From positions 1 through 36,239 of the forward strand of contig CALUMH010000025.1 of assembly GCA_944321685.1 (NCBI GenBank): a DNA stretch of 36,239 bases, in the 5' to 3' direction. The stretch's first letter is position 1; each line of letters starts with the position of its first letter. Of the stretch, positions 1 through 7,770 are shown piece after piece. The DNA is from an uncultured Muribaculaceae bacterium (GTDB taxonomy: Bacteria > Bacteroidota > Bacteroidia > Bacteroidales > Muribaculaceae). The notes under the pieces were generated by a model. That model was not told the DNA's origin and did no database searches. It saw nothing but the letters and a program-made list of their open reading frames with translations. The position numbers and the translations under genes were made by a program.

Positions 1-77
1 TTGGCCAGAAGGGTCAATTGTAGCCAAAGGGGACAATCCTGTTTGGCCAAAAGGGTCAAAGTCGCGTGGCTTTTCCA
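1..77 (-). mobile_element. Terminal repeats of a probable IS21-family element (partial)
   Basis: Three related 17-base units lie at 1-17, 20-36 and 43-59 (consensus on the plus strand TTGGCCAAAAGGGTCAA). Arrays of such short repeats just inside the tip are typical of IS21-family ends, where they are read as transposase binding sites. The displaced RHS sequence stays collinear with the intact copy down to position 78 and then departs. Read on the minus strand, the new sequence begins with TG, the IS21 terminal dinucleotide. The rest of the element (istA/istB) would lie outside the window, so the family call rests on the repeats alone. Confidence 0.55.
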
Positions 78-368
78 ATTGGTGCTGCAGATCTCGGAGA
101 GGGCGGTGGTTAGTTCTTCGATGAAGAAGTTGTCGCTTGTGTTGCCGAGGAAGTCGGTGAATATGCCTTCCTCGGGGTCGAAAACATATTCCCTGTCATC
201 CTCGTCGTTTGCCGTTATGAACATCCCCGTGGGGTCGGAGTAGCGCAGCAGGTTTGCGGCGCAGTAAGCGTAGGGTGAGATGGAGGGGTACTGGTTGGCG
301 GCGGGGTCGGGCGTTGTGAAGCGGCTGAAACGAGTGCTAAAGACATTATTCAAAATCAAAAAAATCAT
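78..368 (-). pseudogene. Displaced RHS core C-terminal fragment, truncated by the mobile element
   Basis: On the minus strand this encodes the end of an RHS core (FTTPDP ... NLLRYSDPTGM ...) followed by the same acidic linker as the intact RHS protein. Positions 78-324 align without gaps to 1464-1710, with about 20 mismatches in 247 bases. Upstream of 324 similarity stops at once (FSRFTTPDP preceded by unrelated codons). Downstream of 78 it stops at the probable IS21 end, before any toxin domain, although the frame stays open into the element. The ATG at 366-368 is in frame but is probably not a real start. The arrangement resembles the orphan tips found downstream of RHS toxin/immunity pairs: a spare or superseded C-terminal module. 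Confidence 0.75.
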
Positions 369-406
369 AATCCTGTATTTTATAATATCTATAATAATAT
401 TTACTC

Positions 407-940
407 TCAATAGTCATTTCCCAAACGGGTAAATTTGGAACGGATGTGGTATCCTTTTAAGACTATACCATCTACCGAAACAATTTTGCCTCCACGTATT
501 ACAACCTTGATTATATATAACTTTGGATCATATGTTGCAAAATATCCACGTATATCGTCATCCAATTTAAACAAATCTATCAGATTCGCCACGTCCCATC
601 GTGAAACCAAGTCTTTTACTGTTTCACTTCCTGTCTCGCTCGTTCTCCCATTCATCTCTATAACTTCCCCTGTGCGACTCAAGCCGCTCCATATTTCATA
701 ATAGAAAAACCCGATCTCTCCTCTGTCATTTTTCTTATCGACAAAGAAAACATCGTCCCACCAAATTGAATATTTAAATACTTTAGGTCTGCAATTATAT
801 ATATGCTCGGCATCGTAAGACCTCATACCAAGACTGTCGATTTCATAATCTCGCACTGTTTCAAACAGTATCTGTTTGCTTACCTGTGGATATATGGCAA
901 AACCGAACATACTATAAATTATTAATAGAACTATTTTCAT
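407..940 (-). CDS. Putative immunity protein of the RHS toxin (unrecognised family)
   Basis: A 177-residue protein starting 13 bases after the RHS stop codon, so probably co-transcribed and translationally coupled. I do not recognise the family. The N-terminus is a basic residue followed by about 15 hydrophobic residues (MKIVLLIIYSMFGFAIY), signal-peptide- or anchor-like, so it is probably exported. There is no lipobox cysteine. The rest is a soluble alpha/beta-looking sequence rich in aromatic and acidic residues (a YSIWWDDVFFVD stretch near 58). Position directly behind a polymorphic toxin tip, small size and low GC compared with the RHS body suggest an immunity protein, and export suggests neutralisation outside the cytoplasm. 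Function is inferred from context only. Confidence 0.6.
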   Translation of the reverse strand: MKIVLLIIYSMFGFAIYPQVSKQILFETVRDYEIDSLGMRSYDAEHIYNCRPKVFKYSIWWDDVFFVDKKNDRGEIGFFYYEIWSGLSRTGEVIEMNGRTSETGSETVKDLVSRWDVANLIDLFKLDDDIRGYFATYDPKLYIIKVVIRGGKIVSVDGIVLKGYHIRSKFTRLGNDY

Positions 941-953
941 TTAAAAACTGTTT

Positions 954-1991
954 TTAATACCAAAAATCAATCAGTGAAGTGCTAGGAAATAATTTAAAAA
1001 CGTCTTTTTGTTTCCTATAATCATAATTGTTATAATATATACTTCTTCCATTCCAGTCAATGAGCCTGCTCCATTCTTGAAAATCAGGCATTCCCTCCTT
1101 TATTCCATAATAATGTGTTCTCAAAGGGATGTCACTTTCTGCTCTTATTTTATTCTCAATGTGAGTAACATATATTTCATCAAACGGGAGGCTATGACCA
1201 TCTATATCTATTCCTAAACTACCCGTACCAAGTAATTTCCAATCTCTTTCAGTATGAGCCATTTCATGAGCAAGTCCTATAAACGGAGGCCTTTCCAAAG
1301 GATTGTCCGAGAACTGGCTTGGGCCTCCCGTGTATAAGTATGGGTTCCAAAATATTTCATTATACATACTTCCCAAAGCTATGCTATTTTGGTGTTTCTC
1401 TGTATATGTAACTTTGACTTCCTTTTCGCTTTTGGCCAGATAGTTTACCAATTCTTTTCCGGTATTGGTGCTGCTGATTTCGGAGAGGGCGGTGGTTAGT
1501 TCTTCAATGAAGAAGTTGTCGCTTGTGTTGCCGAGGAAGTCGGTGAATATGCCTTCCTCGGGGTTGAAAACATATTCCCTGTCATCCTCGTCGTTTGCCG
1601 TGATGAACATTCCCGTGGGGTCGGAGTATCGGAGAGGGTTTGCGGCGCAGTAGGCGTAGGGGGAGATTGAGGGGTACTTAGCCGCGGCTGGGTCGGGCGT
1701 GGTGAAGCGGCCCAGTACGGGGTCGAGGTGGCGCGCGCCGAAGTCGTAGAGTTCGAGACCGTGCGCGGGTTCCCACTCCTTGCCGGCGTGCTTGTGCGGC
1801 TGCACATCGCCGTCGGCCCACGTAATCGCGCCGTATGGGTCGTAGCCGGTCGTCTCCACCGGCTCGCCGCCGGGGCCGACTACCGCCACCACGTCGCCGC
1901 GGAAGTCTCGGACGTAGCTATACAGGCTGTCGTGGCGCACGTAACCCCATGGCTGCAGCTCCAGGCGGTCGAGCCGCCCGTTCTCGTACAC
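954..1991 (-). CDS. RHS core plus M91-like metallopeptidase toxin tip (C-terminal part of split RHS gene)
   Basis: This frame continues directly, in the same phase, from the gene at 1992-4364 and is separated from it by a single TAG. The reported first codon is the GTG just after that stop. Residues 1-128 are the RHS-associated core (GYDPYG, YDFGARHLDPVLGRFTTPDP), ending in the DPTGM motif that precedes variable tips. Residues 129-185 are an acidic linker. The tip carries HEMAH at 242-246, a zinc-binding HExxH, with a downstream HIENKIRAE ... PLRTHY segment whose Glu279 could be the third ligand. This matches the M91 (NleD-like) peptidase domains found on RHS proteins. It is probably a secreted or delivered protease toxin. 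Whether it is made depends on the upstream stop: read-through, internal initiation, or not at all. Confidence 0.82.
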   Translation of the reverse strand: MYENGRLDRLELQPWGYVRHDSLYSYVRDFRGDVVAVVGPGGEPVETTGYDPYGAITWADGDVQPHKHAGKEWEPAHGLELYDFGARHLDPVLGRFTTPDPAAAKYPSISPYAYCAANPLRYSDPTGMFITANDEDDREYVFNPEEGIFTDFLGNTSDNFFIEELTTALSEISSTNTGKELVNYLAKSEKEVKVTYTEKHQNSIALGSMYNEIFWNPYLYTGGPSQFSDNPLERPPFIGLAHEMAHTERDWKLLGTGSLGIDIDGHSLPFDEIYVTHIENKIRAESDIPLRTHYYGIKEGMPDFQEWSRLIDWNGRSIYYNNYDYRKQKDVFKLFPSTSLIDFWY

Positions 1992-4364
1992 CTATCCGCC
2001 ACAATAGTGGCGTTCAAGGGTGGTGTCGGCGGGTATATATGGCTGCCCCATTGGCCATAACATAATGTCACTGCCGATACCGCCGATGCTCTTTTTCCCA
2101 AAGAACGGCGGTCGAAAAATTATCGTGTCGATGGGTTCAAGCGTAAGTGGCAGGGAGTCGCGCAGGCCGGGGTATTTTATAAAATCGTATGGCTTGCCGG
2201 TGCTATGAACCGCTGCGAGCTTTCGCCCGCGAGCATCGTATTCCGCCGCGACGGCGTTGCTAAGGCCGAAGTATGTCCAACTGGGCAGGCCGAGGCTGTT
2301 GTAAGTTATTTGGGTTATCCCCTTGTTTGCGTCGCGAGTCATGTTGCCGTTGGCATCGTAGGCGTATTCGACCTCGTTCTGCACACGGTCCTGGAACTGG
2401 GTGCGTACGTACAGGCTGTCGGGGAATACGGCATGGTTGTCGGCCGACTTCAGCCGGTTGCCGTCGTAAACCATGAGCAGGTCTTCGACCTGCCAGTCCG
2501 AGACGAAGTAGCCCGATGCGCCCTCCGGCTTATTGGAGTGTAGGCGGCTGTAATGCGTGATGTTCCCGTTGGCGTCGTAGATGTAGCTGCCATCAACACG
2601 CAGTTCGACATTTTCACTGAGAACAGGCCACCAGACGGCCCCGTCGAAGGTACTGCCGAAATCGGGCAGCAGGCCGGGGGAACCCTTATATTCGCTCTCG
2701 AAGGCCACCAGACGGCCGGCATCGTCATAGCTGTAGCTCTCGGCGACGCTCGCGCGGCGGTAGGTGTCGGACTTCTGCGTGACGTACCCGTCGGGGCCGT
2801 AGGCGAGCCGCTGGGAGTGCACAGCGTTGCTCGACGTCTGCCGCCAGCCCTGCAAAGTGTAGCCGTAGGCGGTCTCCACCGTGCCGCCGAGCCGTTCCGA
2901 GCCCGTGCGCCCGCGGTCGTCGTAGCCGTATGCGGCAAGCTGCTTGGTGGAGCCGTCGGGCAGGGTCAGCCCAACCGTCGCTGGGCGGCCCATGCCGTCG
3001 TAGGTATAGACGATGGAGTGCGTCACCGGCTGCGGCAGGTAGCGGCTGCTGTGGGTGTGCTTGACTGTGGCCGGGCTGCCGTTGAACGTGTATGTGGTCA
3101 GCGTCTCGTCATATCCCGACAGGTGGTTGGTGGCGATTTCCCTTGCGAGCCTCCTCTTGGAGTCGTATTCCACGAGCTGCAGCAGCACCGAGTCGCCGCC
3201 AAGGATGCGCGTCATGCCGCCGGTTCGCAGCCCGGCGGCCTCCTGCTCCTTCGTATGGAATATGCTGCGCCTGCCCTTGAACCGCGGCAGTCCGGTGAAT
3301 TGGTAGCTGTCGTAATAATCGGCTGTCAGCACGGTGGCATCTTCCAGAGGCACGTTCACCGAGTAGCCCGAGCCGTCGATACCGCCTTCCGCATCCCATT
3401 GCGCCCTGACCGCCACGTCCGAGATGCCGTCGGGAACCGAGCCGCACTCGCCGGTGAGCACCACGCGGCCGGCCCCGTCGCGGAAGGTGAAGAGCCACAC
3501 CCCGCGCCTGCGGCGGTTGACATCCTGCGTGAACACCGGCTGCGTGCCGCTGTCATAGACATATGTCACCGGCTCGGCTCCCGGCAGGCGGCTTGAGGTG
3601 CAACGCCCACGAGAGTCGTACTCGTAGGCGAACGCGTACCGCTTCAGGTCGGGCTCCAGCGAGTACATTGGCTGCAGCACGAATGCGAGCCTTCCGCACC
3701 GGTCATACACGTAATAGGTGTCGAGGTTACCCTCGCGCGTCACGCGGCGGTCAAGCACCTGTCGCCCCGCATGGTCGGCAAACGATATGGCCACGCGCCC
3801 GTCCTCGTCGGTGGCGGTGACGGTGCGCAGCAGCCCCGGCGGGTAGTTGCCACAGGCCTTCACCTCCCCGTCGGCAGTTTCATAGCGGGTGCAGCTGTAG
3901 TCGCCCGAGGTGGTATTGGTGCCGTATGATACCCGTTCCGGGCAATCTGCGTAGTCCTCACCCGGGGTATGCCGGCTTGTGAGGCGCCCCAACGGCGTGT
4001 TTTCGTAGCCGTAACGCGTATATGGGTATCGGTCACCCGTCGAGGAGCGGGCCGCGGAGTAGAACTCCGCCGGGGCCAAGTAGTCAAGGCCGGTTGCCGT
4101 CGGCAGCCACTCCTCGGCCACTCGTCGGCTGCGGTCGTATCGCAGCACAGTCGCCACGTTTCCGCCGCTGCCGCCCGCCCTTTTTCTGACGGTCTCGTAT
4201 GGGTAGCCGTAGCCGTCGTAATAAGTAACCTCATCGTAGTATTCCGTGCCGTCGTCGCTGAGCATGGTGCGCGCCATCACATAATTATGCCCCACCTGCT
4301 GCCCCGCTGCAAGCAACGGCAGCACCACAAACAACAAATGTAATATAAAACCGGGCTTTTTCAT
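1992..4364 (-). CDS. RHS repeat protein, N-terminal part, ended by an in-frame TAG
   Basis: 790 residues with a signal peptide (about 1-21, MKKPGFILHLLFVVLPLLAAG) and no lipobox. Residues about 26-60 (NYVMARTMLSDDG ... YYDGYGYP) fit the DUF6443 N-terminal domain of Bacteroidetes RHS proteins. YD-type repeats follow, such as YDRCGRLA, YEYDSRGRC, YGYDDRGRTG, YSYDDAGRLV, YIYDANGNIT and AYDANGNMTR. They should build the beta-cocoon that encloses a toxin tip. The last residues are RHYCGG, then TAG, and the next codons give VYENGRLDRL, which is the expected continuation. The gene is therefore a single RHS gene of about 1,136 codons interrupted by one nonsense codon, or by a sequencing error. GC here is far higher than in the tip region below 1460. 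Confidence 0.85.
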   Translation of the reverse strand: MKKPGFILHLLFVVLPLLAAGQQVGHNYVMARTMLSDDGTEYYDEVTYYDGYGYPYETVRKRAGGSGGNVATVLRYDRSRRVAEEWLPTATGLDYLAPAEFYSAARSSTGDRYPYTRYGYENTPLGRLTSRHTPGEDYADCPERVSYGTNTTSGDYSCTRYETADGEVKACGNYPPGLLRTVTATDEDGRVAISFADHAGRQVLDRRVTREGNLDTYYVYDRCGRLAFVLQPMYSLEPDLKRYAFAYEYDSRGRCTSSRLPGAEPVTYVYDSGTQPVFTQDVNRRRRGVWLFTFRDGAGRVVLTGECGSVPDGISDVAVRAQWDAEGGIDGSGYSVNVPLEDATVLTADYYDSYQFTGLPRFKGRRSIFHTKEQEAAGLRTGGMTRILGGDSVLLQLVEYDSKRRLAREIATNHLSGYDETLTTYTFNGSPATVKHTHSSRYLPQPVTHSIVYTYDGMGRPATVGLTLPDGSTKQLAAYGYDDRGRTGSERLGGTVETAYGYTLQGWRQTSSNAVHSQRLAYGPDGYVTQKSDTYRRASVAESYSYDDAGRLVAFESEYKGSPGLLPDFGSTFDGAVWWPVLSENVELRVDGSYIYDANGNITHYSRLHSNKPEGASGYFVSDWQVEDLLMVYDGNRLKSADNHAVFPDSLYVRTQFQDRVQNEVEYAYDANGNMTRDANKGITQITYNSLGLPSWTYFGLSNAVAAEYDARGRKLAAVHSTGKPYDFIKYPGLRDSLPLTLEPIDTIIFRPPFFGKKSIGGIGSDIMLWPMGQPYIPADTTLERHYCGG

Positions 4365-4396
4365 GACAAAATCCTTTTTATTGGATTAATTTCATT

Positions 4397-4404
4397 CAAA
4401 GATA
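4397..4404 (-). promoter_or_regulatory. -7 element candidate for the RHS gene
   Basis: On the minus strand this reads TATCTTTG, matching the Bacteroidetes TAnnTTTG core, about 33 bases before the RHS start. No TTTG was found at the right distance upstream, so only the -7 half is supported. Confidence 0.4.
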
Positions 4405-4647
4405 TGAATTAATATCTTTATTTTTATAATTTTTCTTTGCGACTATTTTGTTGTTTTCTTTGCATTTATTGCAGTTTTTATAAAACCTATTTTTAACCTG
4501 ACCGGAACGATAAAAACCGCACTTAAATTAGCACACATCAGGGGGTTATGTGCATATTTTTGCACACTTGAGGGCAATGCGTGCCATAAATAGGTAAAAA
4601 AATATTCTTTTTTCTTAAATTGTTTTCCTATGTGTTAGCATTTTCAA

Positions 4648-4655
4648 TATATTTG
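4648..4655 (+). promoter_or_regulatory. -7 element candidate for the HTH-cupin gene
   Basis: TATATTTG matches TAnnTTTG and would give a leader of about 80 bases before the ATG at 4742. The upstream half is weak. Confidence 0.45.
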
Positions 4656-4741
4656 CTTTGAAGTAGTTAAGAAACAAGGTTTTCAAGCTACTGTTTAACA
4701 CTTAAAATGTTAACAAAGAAACAAAATAACATATTACAGAT

Positions 4742-5299
4742 ATGACAAAAATCGAAAACATCGAAGATGTGGCCAAGCGGCTCAAGGGGCTGCGCGAGGC
4801 TTTGGACATGAGTGCCGAGGAAGTGGCCAACGTGTGTGGCATCGACTGCGACACTTACCGCGCCTACGAAAACGGCACTGCCGACATTCCGGTGAGCTTT
4901 GTGCGCACTCTCGCCCACAAGTTCGGGGTGGAACTACCTGCGATACTCTTCGGCGAGGAACCCAAAATGAGTAGCTACTTCGTCACCCGCCGCGGCAACG
5001 GCGTGAGCGTGGAGCGTTCCAAAGCTTACAGCTACGAAGCTCTTGCTGCCGGATTTTCAAATAAAGTCATCAACCCCTACATGGTAACCGTGGAACCGAG
5101 CGACAAGCCGCGCGGCAACTACAACACACACGACGGGCAGGAATTTAACTATGTGGTGGAAGGGCGCATGGAGATACAAATAGCCGGAAACACTTTCTCG
5201 CTCGAAACCGGCGACAGCATCATCTTCAACTCGGCACTGCCCCACCGTATGCGCGCCCTCGACAACAAGCCGGTGCGTTTCCTCGCCATTATTTCATGA
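4742..5299 (+). CDS. XRE-type HTH regulator with C-terminal cupin domain
   Basis: 185 residues. Residues about 10-65 form a lambda-repressor-like HTH (AKRLKGLREALDMSAEEVANVCGI ... TYRAYENGTADIP). Residues about 105-180 form a small-molecule-sensing cupin (NYNTHDGQEFNYVVEGRMEI, ETGDSIIFNSALPHRM) with the His and Glu residues that usually bind a metal. Such two-domain proteins typically sense a metabolite and control a neighbouring catabolic or ligase gene. The next gene on the same strand, 113 bases on, is an acyl/acetate-CoA ligase, a pairing I recall as common in Bacteroidales, so that gene is the likely target or operon partner. The ligand is unknown. Confidence 0.88.
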   Translation: MTKIENIEDVAKRLKGLREALDMSAEEVANVCGIDCDTYRAYENGTADIPVSFVRTLAHKFGVELPAILFGEEPKMSSYFVTRRGNGVSVERSKAYSYEALAAGFSNKVINPYMVTVEPSDKPRGNYNTHDGQEFNYVVEGRMEIQIAGNTFSLETGDSIIFNSALPHRMRALDNKPVRFLAIIS

Positions 5300-5339
5300 T
5301 ATTCCGGGCATAAACATCAATTTTGTTTATACGATGGCT

Positions 5340-5367
5340 GTAGAGACGTGGCGTGCCGCGTCTCCAC
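5340..5367. repeat. REP-like GC-rich palindrome
   Basis: Arms GAGACG (5343-5348) and CGTCTC (5359-5364) enclose a further GGC/GCC pairing, with an outer GT/AC pair. It lies between the regulator and the ligase. It has no U-tract, so it does not look like an intrinsic terminator. Similar GTAGAGACG...CGTCTC palindromes are known to me as interspersed repeats in several bacterial genomes. Confidence 0.5.
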
Positions 5368-5412
5368 TGCCTACCTTACCAATTTACTTATTTGATTATA
5401 CTTTCTATAAAA

Positions 5413-7065
5413 ATGTTAGAAAAATTTCTTGACAAAATAAATTTCAGTTCCTACGAGGACTTCATGCAGAATTTCCACATCAATGTGCCAGATAATTTCA
5501 ATTTCGCATATGACGTGGTTGACGAATGGGCGCGCATAGCTCCCGAAAAGAAAGCCCTGCTATGGGTGAACGAGCAGGGGAAATCGCGGCAATTCACTTT
5601 TGCCGACATAAAACGCGAAAGCGACAAGGCAGCATCATATTTCACGCAGCTTGGCATAGGCCACGGCGACATGGTGATGCTAATAATGAAACGCCGTTAC
5701 CAGTTCTGGATAGCCATAACAGCCTTGCACAAGATTGGCGCCACCGTGATACCGGCCACGCACCTGCTCACCGAGAAAGACATCATTTACCGCGCCAACG
5801 CCGCCGACATCAAGGCCATAGTGGCCGTGGGCGACGACATAGTGGTGCAGCACATCAACCGCGCCCTGCCGCAATCGCCGTCGGTGAAACGGGTCATATC
5901 GATAGGCCCTGAAATACCCGAAGGGTGGGAAGATTTCAACCGGGGCTGCGAAGAAGCTCCTGAATTTGTGCACCCTGAATTTGTCAATGACAACGATGAC
6001 ATCTCATTGATGTATTTCACATCGGGCACAACCGGCGAACCGAAGATGGTGGCGCACACCTTCACCTACCCGCTGGGCCACATAATCACCGCAAAATATT
6101 GGCACAACCTCGATGAGGACAGCCTGCACTTCACTCTTGCCGACACCGGTTGGGGAAAAGCCGTCTGGGGCAAATACTACGGGCAATGGCTCGTGGGTGC
6201 CAACGTGTTTGTATATGATTTCGAAAAATTCAAGCCCGTGGACGTGCTGCACATGATACACAACTACGGCATCACATCGTTCTGCGCTCCACCCACAGTG
6301 TTCCGCTTCCTCATTCGTGAAGACCTCACCCAATTCGACCTCTCCACCCTGAAGTATTGCACCATTGCAGGCGAGGCATTGAACCCAAGCGTGTATGACG
6401 AGTGGTACAAGCTCACCGGGATAAAACTGATGGAAGCATACGGGCAAACCGAAACCACGGTAACCATAGGCACATACCCTTGGGTGGAACCACGTCCCGG
6501 CTCGATGGGGAAAAAAGGCCCTGTTTACGACATCGCGCTGCTCACATCCGACGGCCGCTGGGCCGAAGACGGCGAAGAGGGCGAAATAGTGGTGAAAACC
6601 CACGGCAAGCGACCCGTAGGTCTATTCAAAGAATACTACCGCGACCCGGAACTGACGCACCGGCAATACCACGACGACATTTACCACACCGGCGACGTGG
6701 CCTGGCGTGACGAAGATGGCTATTACTGGTTCATAGGGCGTAAAGATGATGTCATCAAGTCGAGCGGATACCGCATAGGCCCCTTCGAGGTAGAATCGGC
6801 ACTGATGACGCATCCCGCCGTGGTGGAATGCGCCATCACCGGCGTTCCCGACGAGATACGCGGACAGGTGGTGAAAGCCACCATAGTGCTCTCGAAGGAG
6901 TATAAGGGCAAGGAAGGCCCCGAACTCGTGAAAGAAATACAAGACCACGTGAAGCACACCACCGCTCCTTACAAATACCCGCGCGTGGTGGAATTTGTCG
7001 ATGAGCTGCCCAAGACTATCAGCGGCAAGATACGCCGCGTGGAAATCCGCAACAAGCACTGTTAA
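5413..7065 (+). CDS. AMP-binding acyl-CoA / acetate-CoA ligase
   Basis: 550 residues from the ATG at 5413; the open frame extends to 5353, but the chosen start gives the family N-terminus (MLEKFLDKINFSSYEDF). It activates a carboxylic acid with ATP to the adenylate and transfers it to CoA in the cytoplasm. Motifs in order are: YFTSGTTGEPKM (the P-loop-like ATP motif), EAYGQTET, YHTGDVAW, IKSSGYRIGPFEVE (hinge and CoA face), and PKTISGK with the catalytic Lys539 near the C-terminus. Overall it resembles the medium-chain acyl-CoA synthetase (ACSM) / acetyl-CoA synthetase branch, so substrate chain length cannot be fixed from sequence. It follows an HTH-cupin regulator and is closed by a strong terminator. 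Confidence 0.9.
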   Translation: MLEKFLDKINFSSYEDFMQNFHINVPDNFNFAYDVVDEWARIAPEKKALLWVNEQGKSRQFTFADIKRESDKAASYFTQLGIGHGDMVMLIMKRRYQFWIAITALHKIGATVIPATHLLTEKDIIYRANAADIKAIVAVGDDIVVQHINRALPQSPSVKRVISIGPEIPEGWEDFNRGCEEAPEFVHPEFVNDNDDISLMYFTSGTTGEPKMVAHTFTYPLGHIITAKYWHNLDEDSLHFTLADTGWGKAVWGKYYGQWLVGANVFVYDFEKFKPVDVLHMIHNYGITSFCAPPTVFRFLIREDLTQFDLSTLKYCTIAGEALNPSVYDEWYKLTGIKLMEAYGQTETTVTIGTYPWVEPRPGSMGKKGPVYDIALLTSDGRWAEDGEEGEIVVKTHGKRPVGLFKEYYRDPELTHRQYHDDIYHTGDVAWRDEDGYYWFIGRKDDVIKSSGYRIGPFEVESALMTHPAVVECAITGVPDEIRGQVVKATIVLSKEYKGKEGPELVKEIQDHVKHTTAPYKYPRVVEFVDELPKTISGKIRRVEIRNKHC

Positions 7066-7082
7066 CCCCGTACTCAATAAAA

Positions 7083-7129
7083 ACGAACAAGGCTGATTGG
7101 TCAAGTCCTTACCAATCAGCCTTGTTTGT
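7083..7129. terminator. Strong bidirectional intrinsic terminator
   Basis: A perfect 16-base stem (7086-7101 with 7111-7126) around a 9-base loop, extendable by about three pairs. It sits 20 bases after the ligase stop and also downstream of the convergent small gene at 7216-7446. Confidence 0.85.
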
Positions 7130-7215
7130 CATATATAATCGGCTTCCTATATCCTAAAAAATAAAAAAACTTGCACCAAATTCTTGCTGCAAGCATCAAT
7201 AAAATTCTACTTCTT

Positions 7216-7446
7216 TCAAGCGTTTAAGCAATTCCAGCTAAGCGGAGCACTCACGCCACTCCATTTGTCGTTTTCAAGCCGTTGCCCTTCAGCCGATTTG
7301 TCGCTTTCGCCACCGGTACCGGCAATCTTTATCAGCAACTGTGCAATGTAGAGACCTGCCAATACCATCAGTCCGGATGGGATTATAAACGGCAACACAA
7401 GCACTAACGACACAAAACCTAAAACATCTTTCACAATCTTTTTCAT
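7216..7446 (-). CDS. Small membrane protein, unknown function
   Basis: 76 residues, not recognised. A basic start (MKKIVKDVLG) is followed by one long or two short hydrophobic segments (about 9-42, FVSLVLVLPFIIPSGLMVLAGLYIAQLLI), with a Pro/Ser/Gly break that could be a hairpin turn. A hydrophilic C-terminus (about 46-76, GGESDKSAEGQRLENDKW) ends in a cysteine close to the end (SWNCLNA). It lies alone between two convergent or divergent neighbours and has its own promoter candidate at 7614-7643, which would give a leader of about 160 bases. It resembles a phage-shock or PspC-type small membrane peptide only in size and hydrophobicity. Confidence 0.55.
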   Translation of the reverse strand: MKKIVKDVLGFVSLVLVLPFIIPSGLMVLAGLYIAQLLIKIAGTGGESDKSAEGQRLENDKWSGVSAPLSWNCLNA

Positions 7447-7613
7447 AACCTCATAAAAATTAAGTTACTATCATCCTGCACATGGCAGGCATTTTTTCAA
7501 TTCTCTTTCCCTCCTCCGAGGAAACACATTATAAACCTAAAAACTGTCTTTCCCTTGTACTATTTCAATTTTCGTGCCAATCATCAAGGCACTCCAAACA
7601 ATCTTTTCCGCTG

Positions 7614-7643
7614 CAAATATACATCAATTTCCCTTAAAGCAAA
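7614..7643 (-). promoter_or_regulatory. Promoter candidate for the small membrane protein
   Basis: Minus strand: TTTG at 7643-7640, an 18-base spacer, then TATATTTG at 7621-7614. This is close to the Bacteroidetes -33/-7 arrangement. The implied leader of about 160 bases is long for this window. Confidence 0.5.
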
Positions 7644-7762
7644 ACAATCTCCACGCAATTTTAATTATGGCGATTTTTCGCATTTAATGAATAAAGACAG
7701 AATAATTCAAACGAAAAATACACAAAATGCAACTTATTTATTTTATTCCTATAATTTTATTG

Positions 7763-7770
7763 TATATTTG
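7763..7770 (+). promoter_or_regulatory. -7 element for the LRR protein gene
   Basis: TATATTTG lies 27 bases before the ATG at 7798 and fits TAnnTTTG. The -33 half is AT-rich without a clear TTTG. Confidence 0.55.

Larger units (their letters stand above)
4365..4741. other. AT-rich divergent intergenic region
   Basis: This 377-base stretch separates the divergent RHS and HTH-cupin genes. It contains a minus-strand -7 candidate near the RHS gene, a plus-strand -7 candidate at 4648-4655, and a perfect 6-base inverted repeat TGTGCA/TGCACA (4549-4554 and 4561-4566) that could be an operator. No convincing gene was seen; the antisense frame at 4688-4918 overlaps the regulator and has no family features. 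Confidence 0.5.

Noticed and set aside
1989..1994. Genome-wide recoding of TAG as an amino acid
   Set aside because: TAG ends an ordinary gene at 29672-29674, so the codon is used as a stop. A local read-through or a sequence error remains possible.
2553..3596. A 347-residue plus-strand frame inside the RHS gene
   Set aside because: It is antisense to the YD-repeat body, which has clear family features. The length comes from the high GC of the region, and its composition (Arg/Ala/Val-rich) fits a shadow frame.
4549..4566. TGTGCA/TGCACA inverted repeat as a binding site for the HTH-cupin protein
   Set aside because: A short palindrome like this is expected by chance in this AT-rich gap, and no second copy was seen near another gene; noted only in the gap entry.
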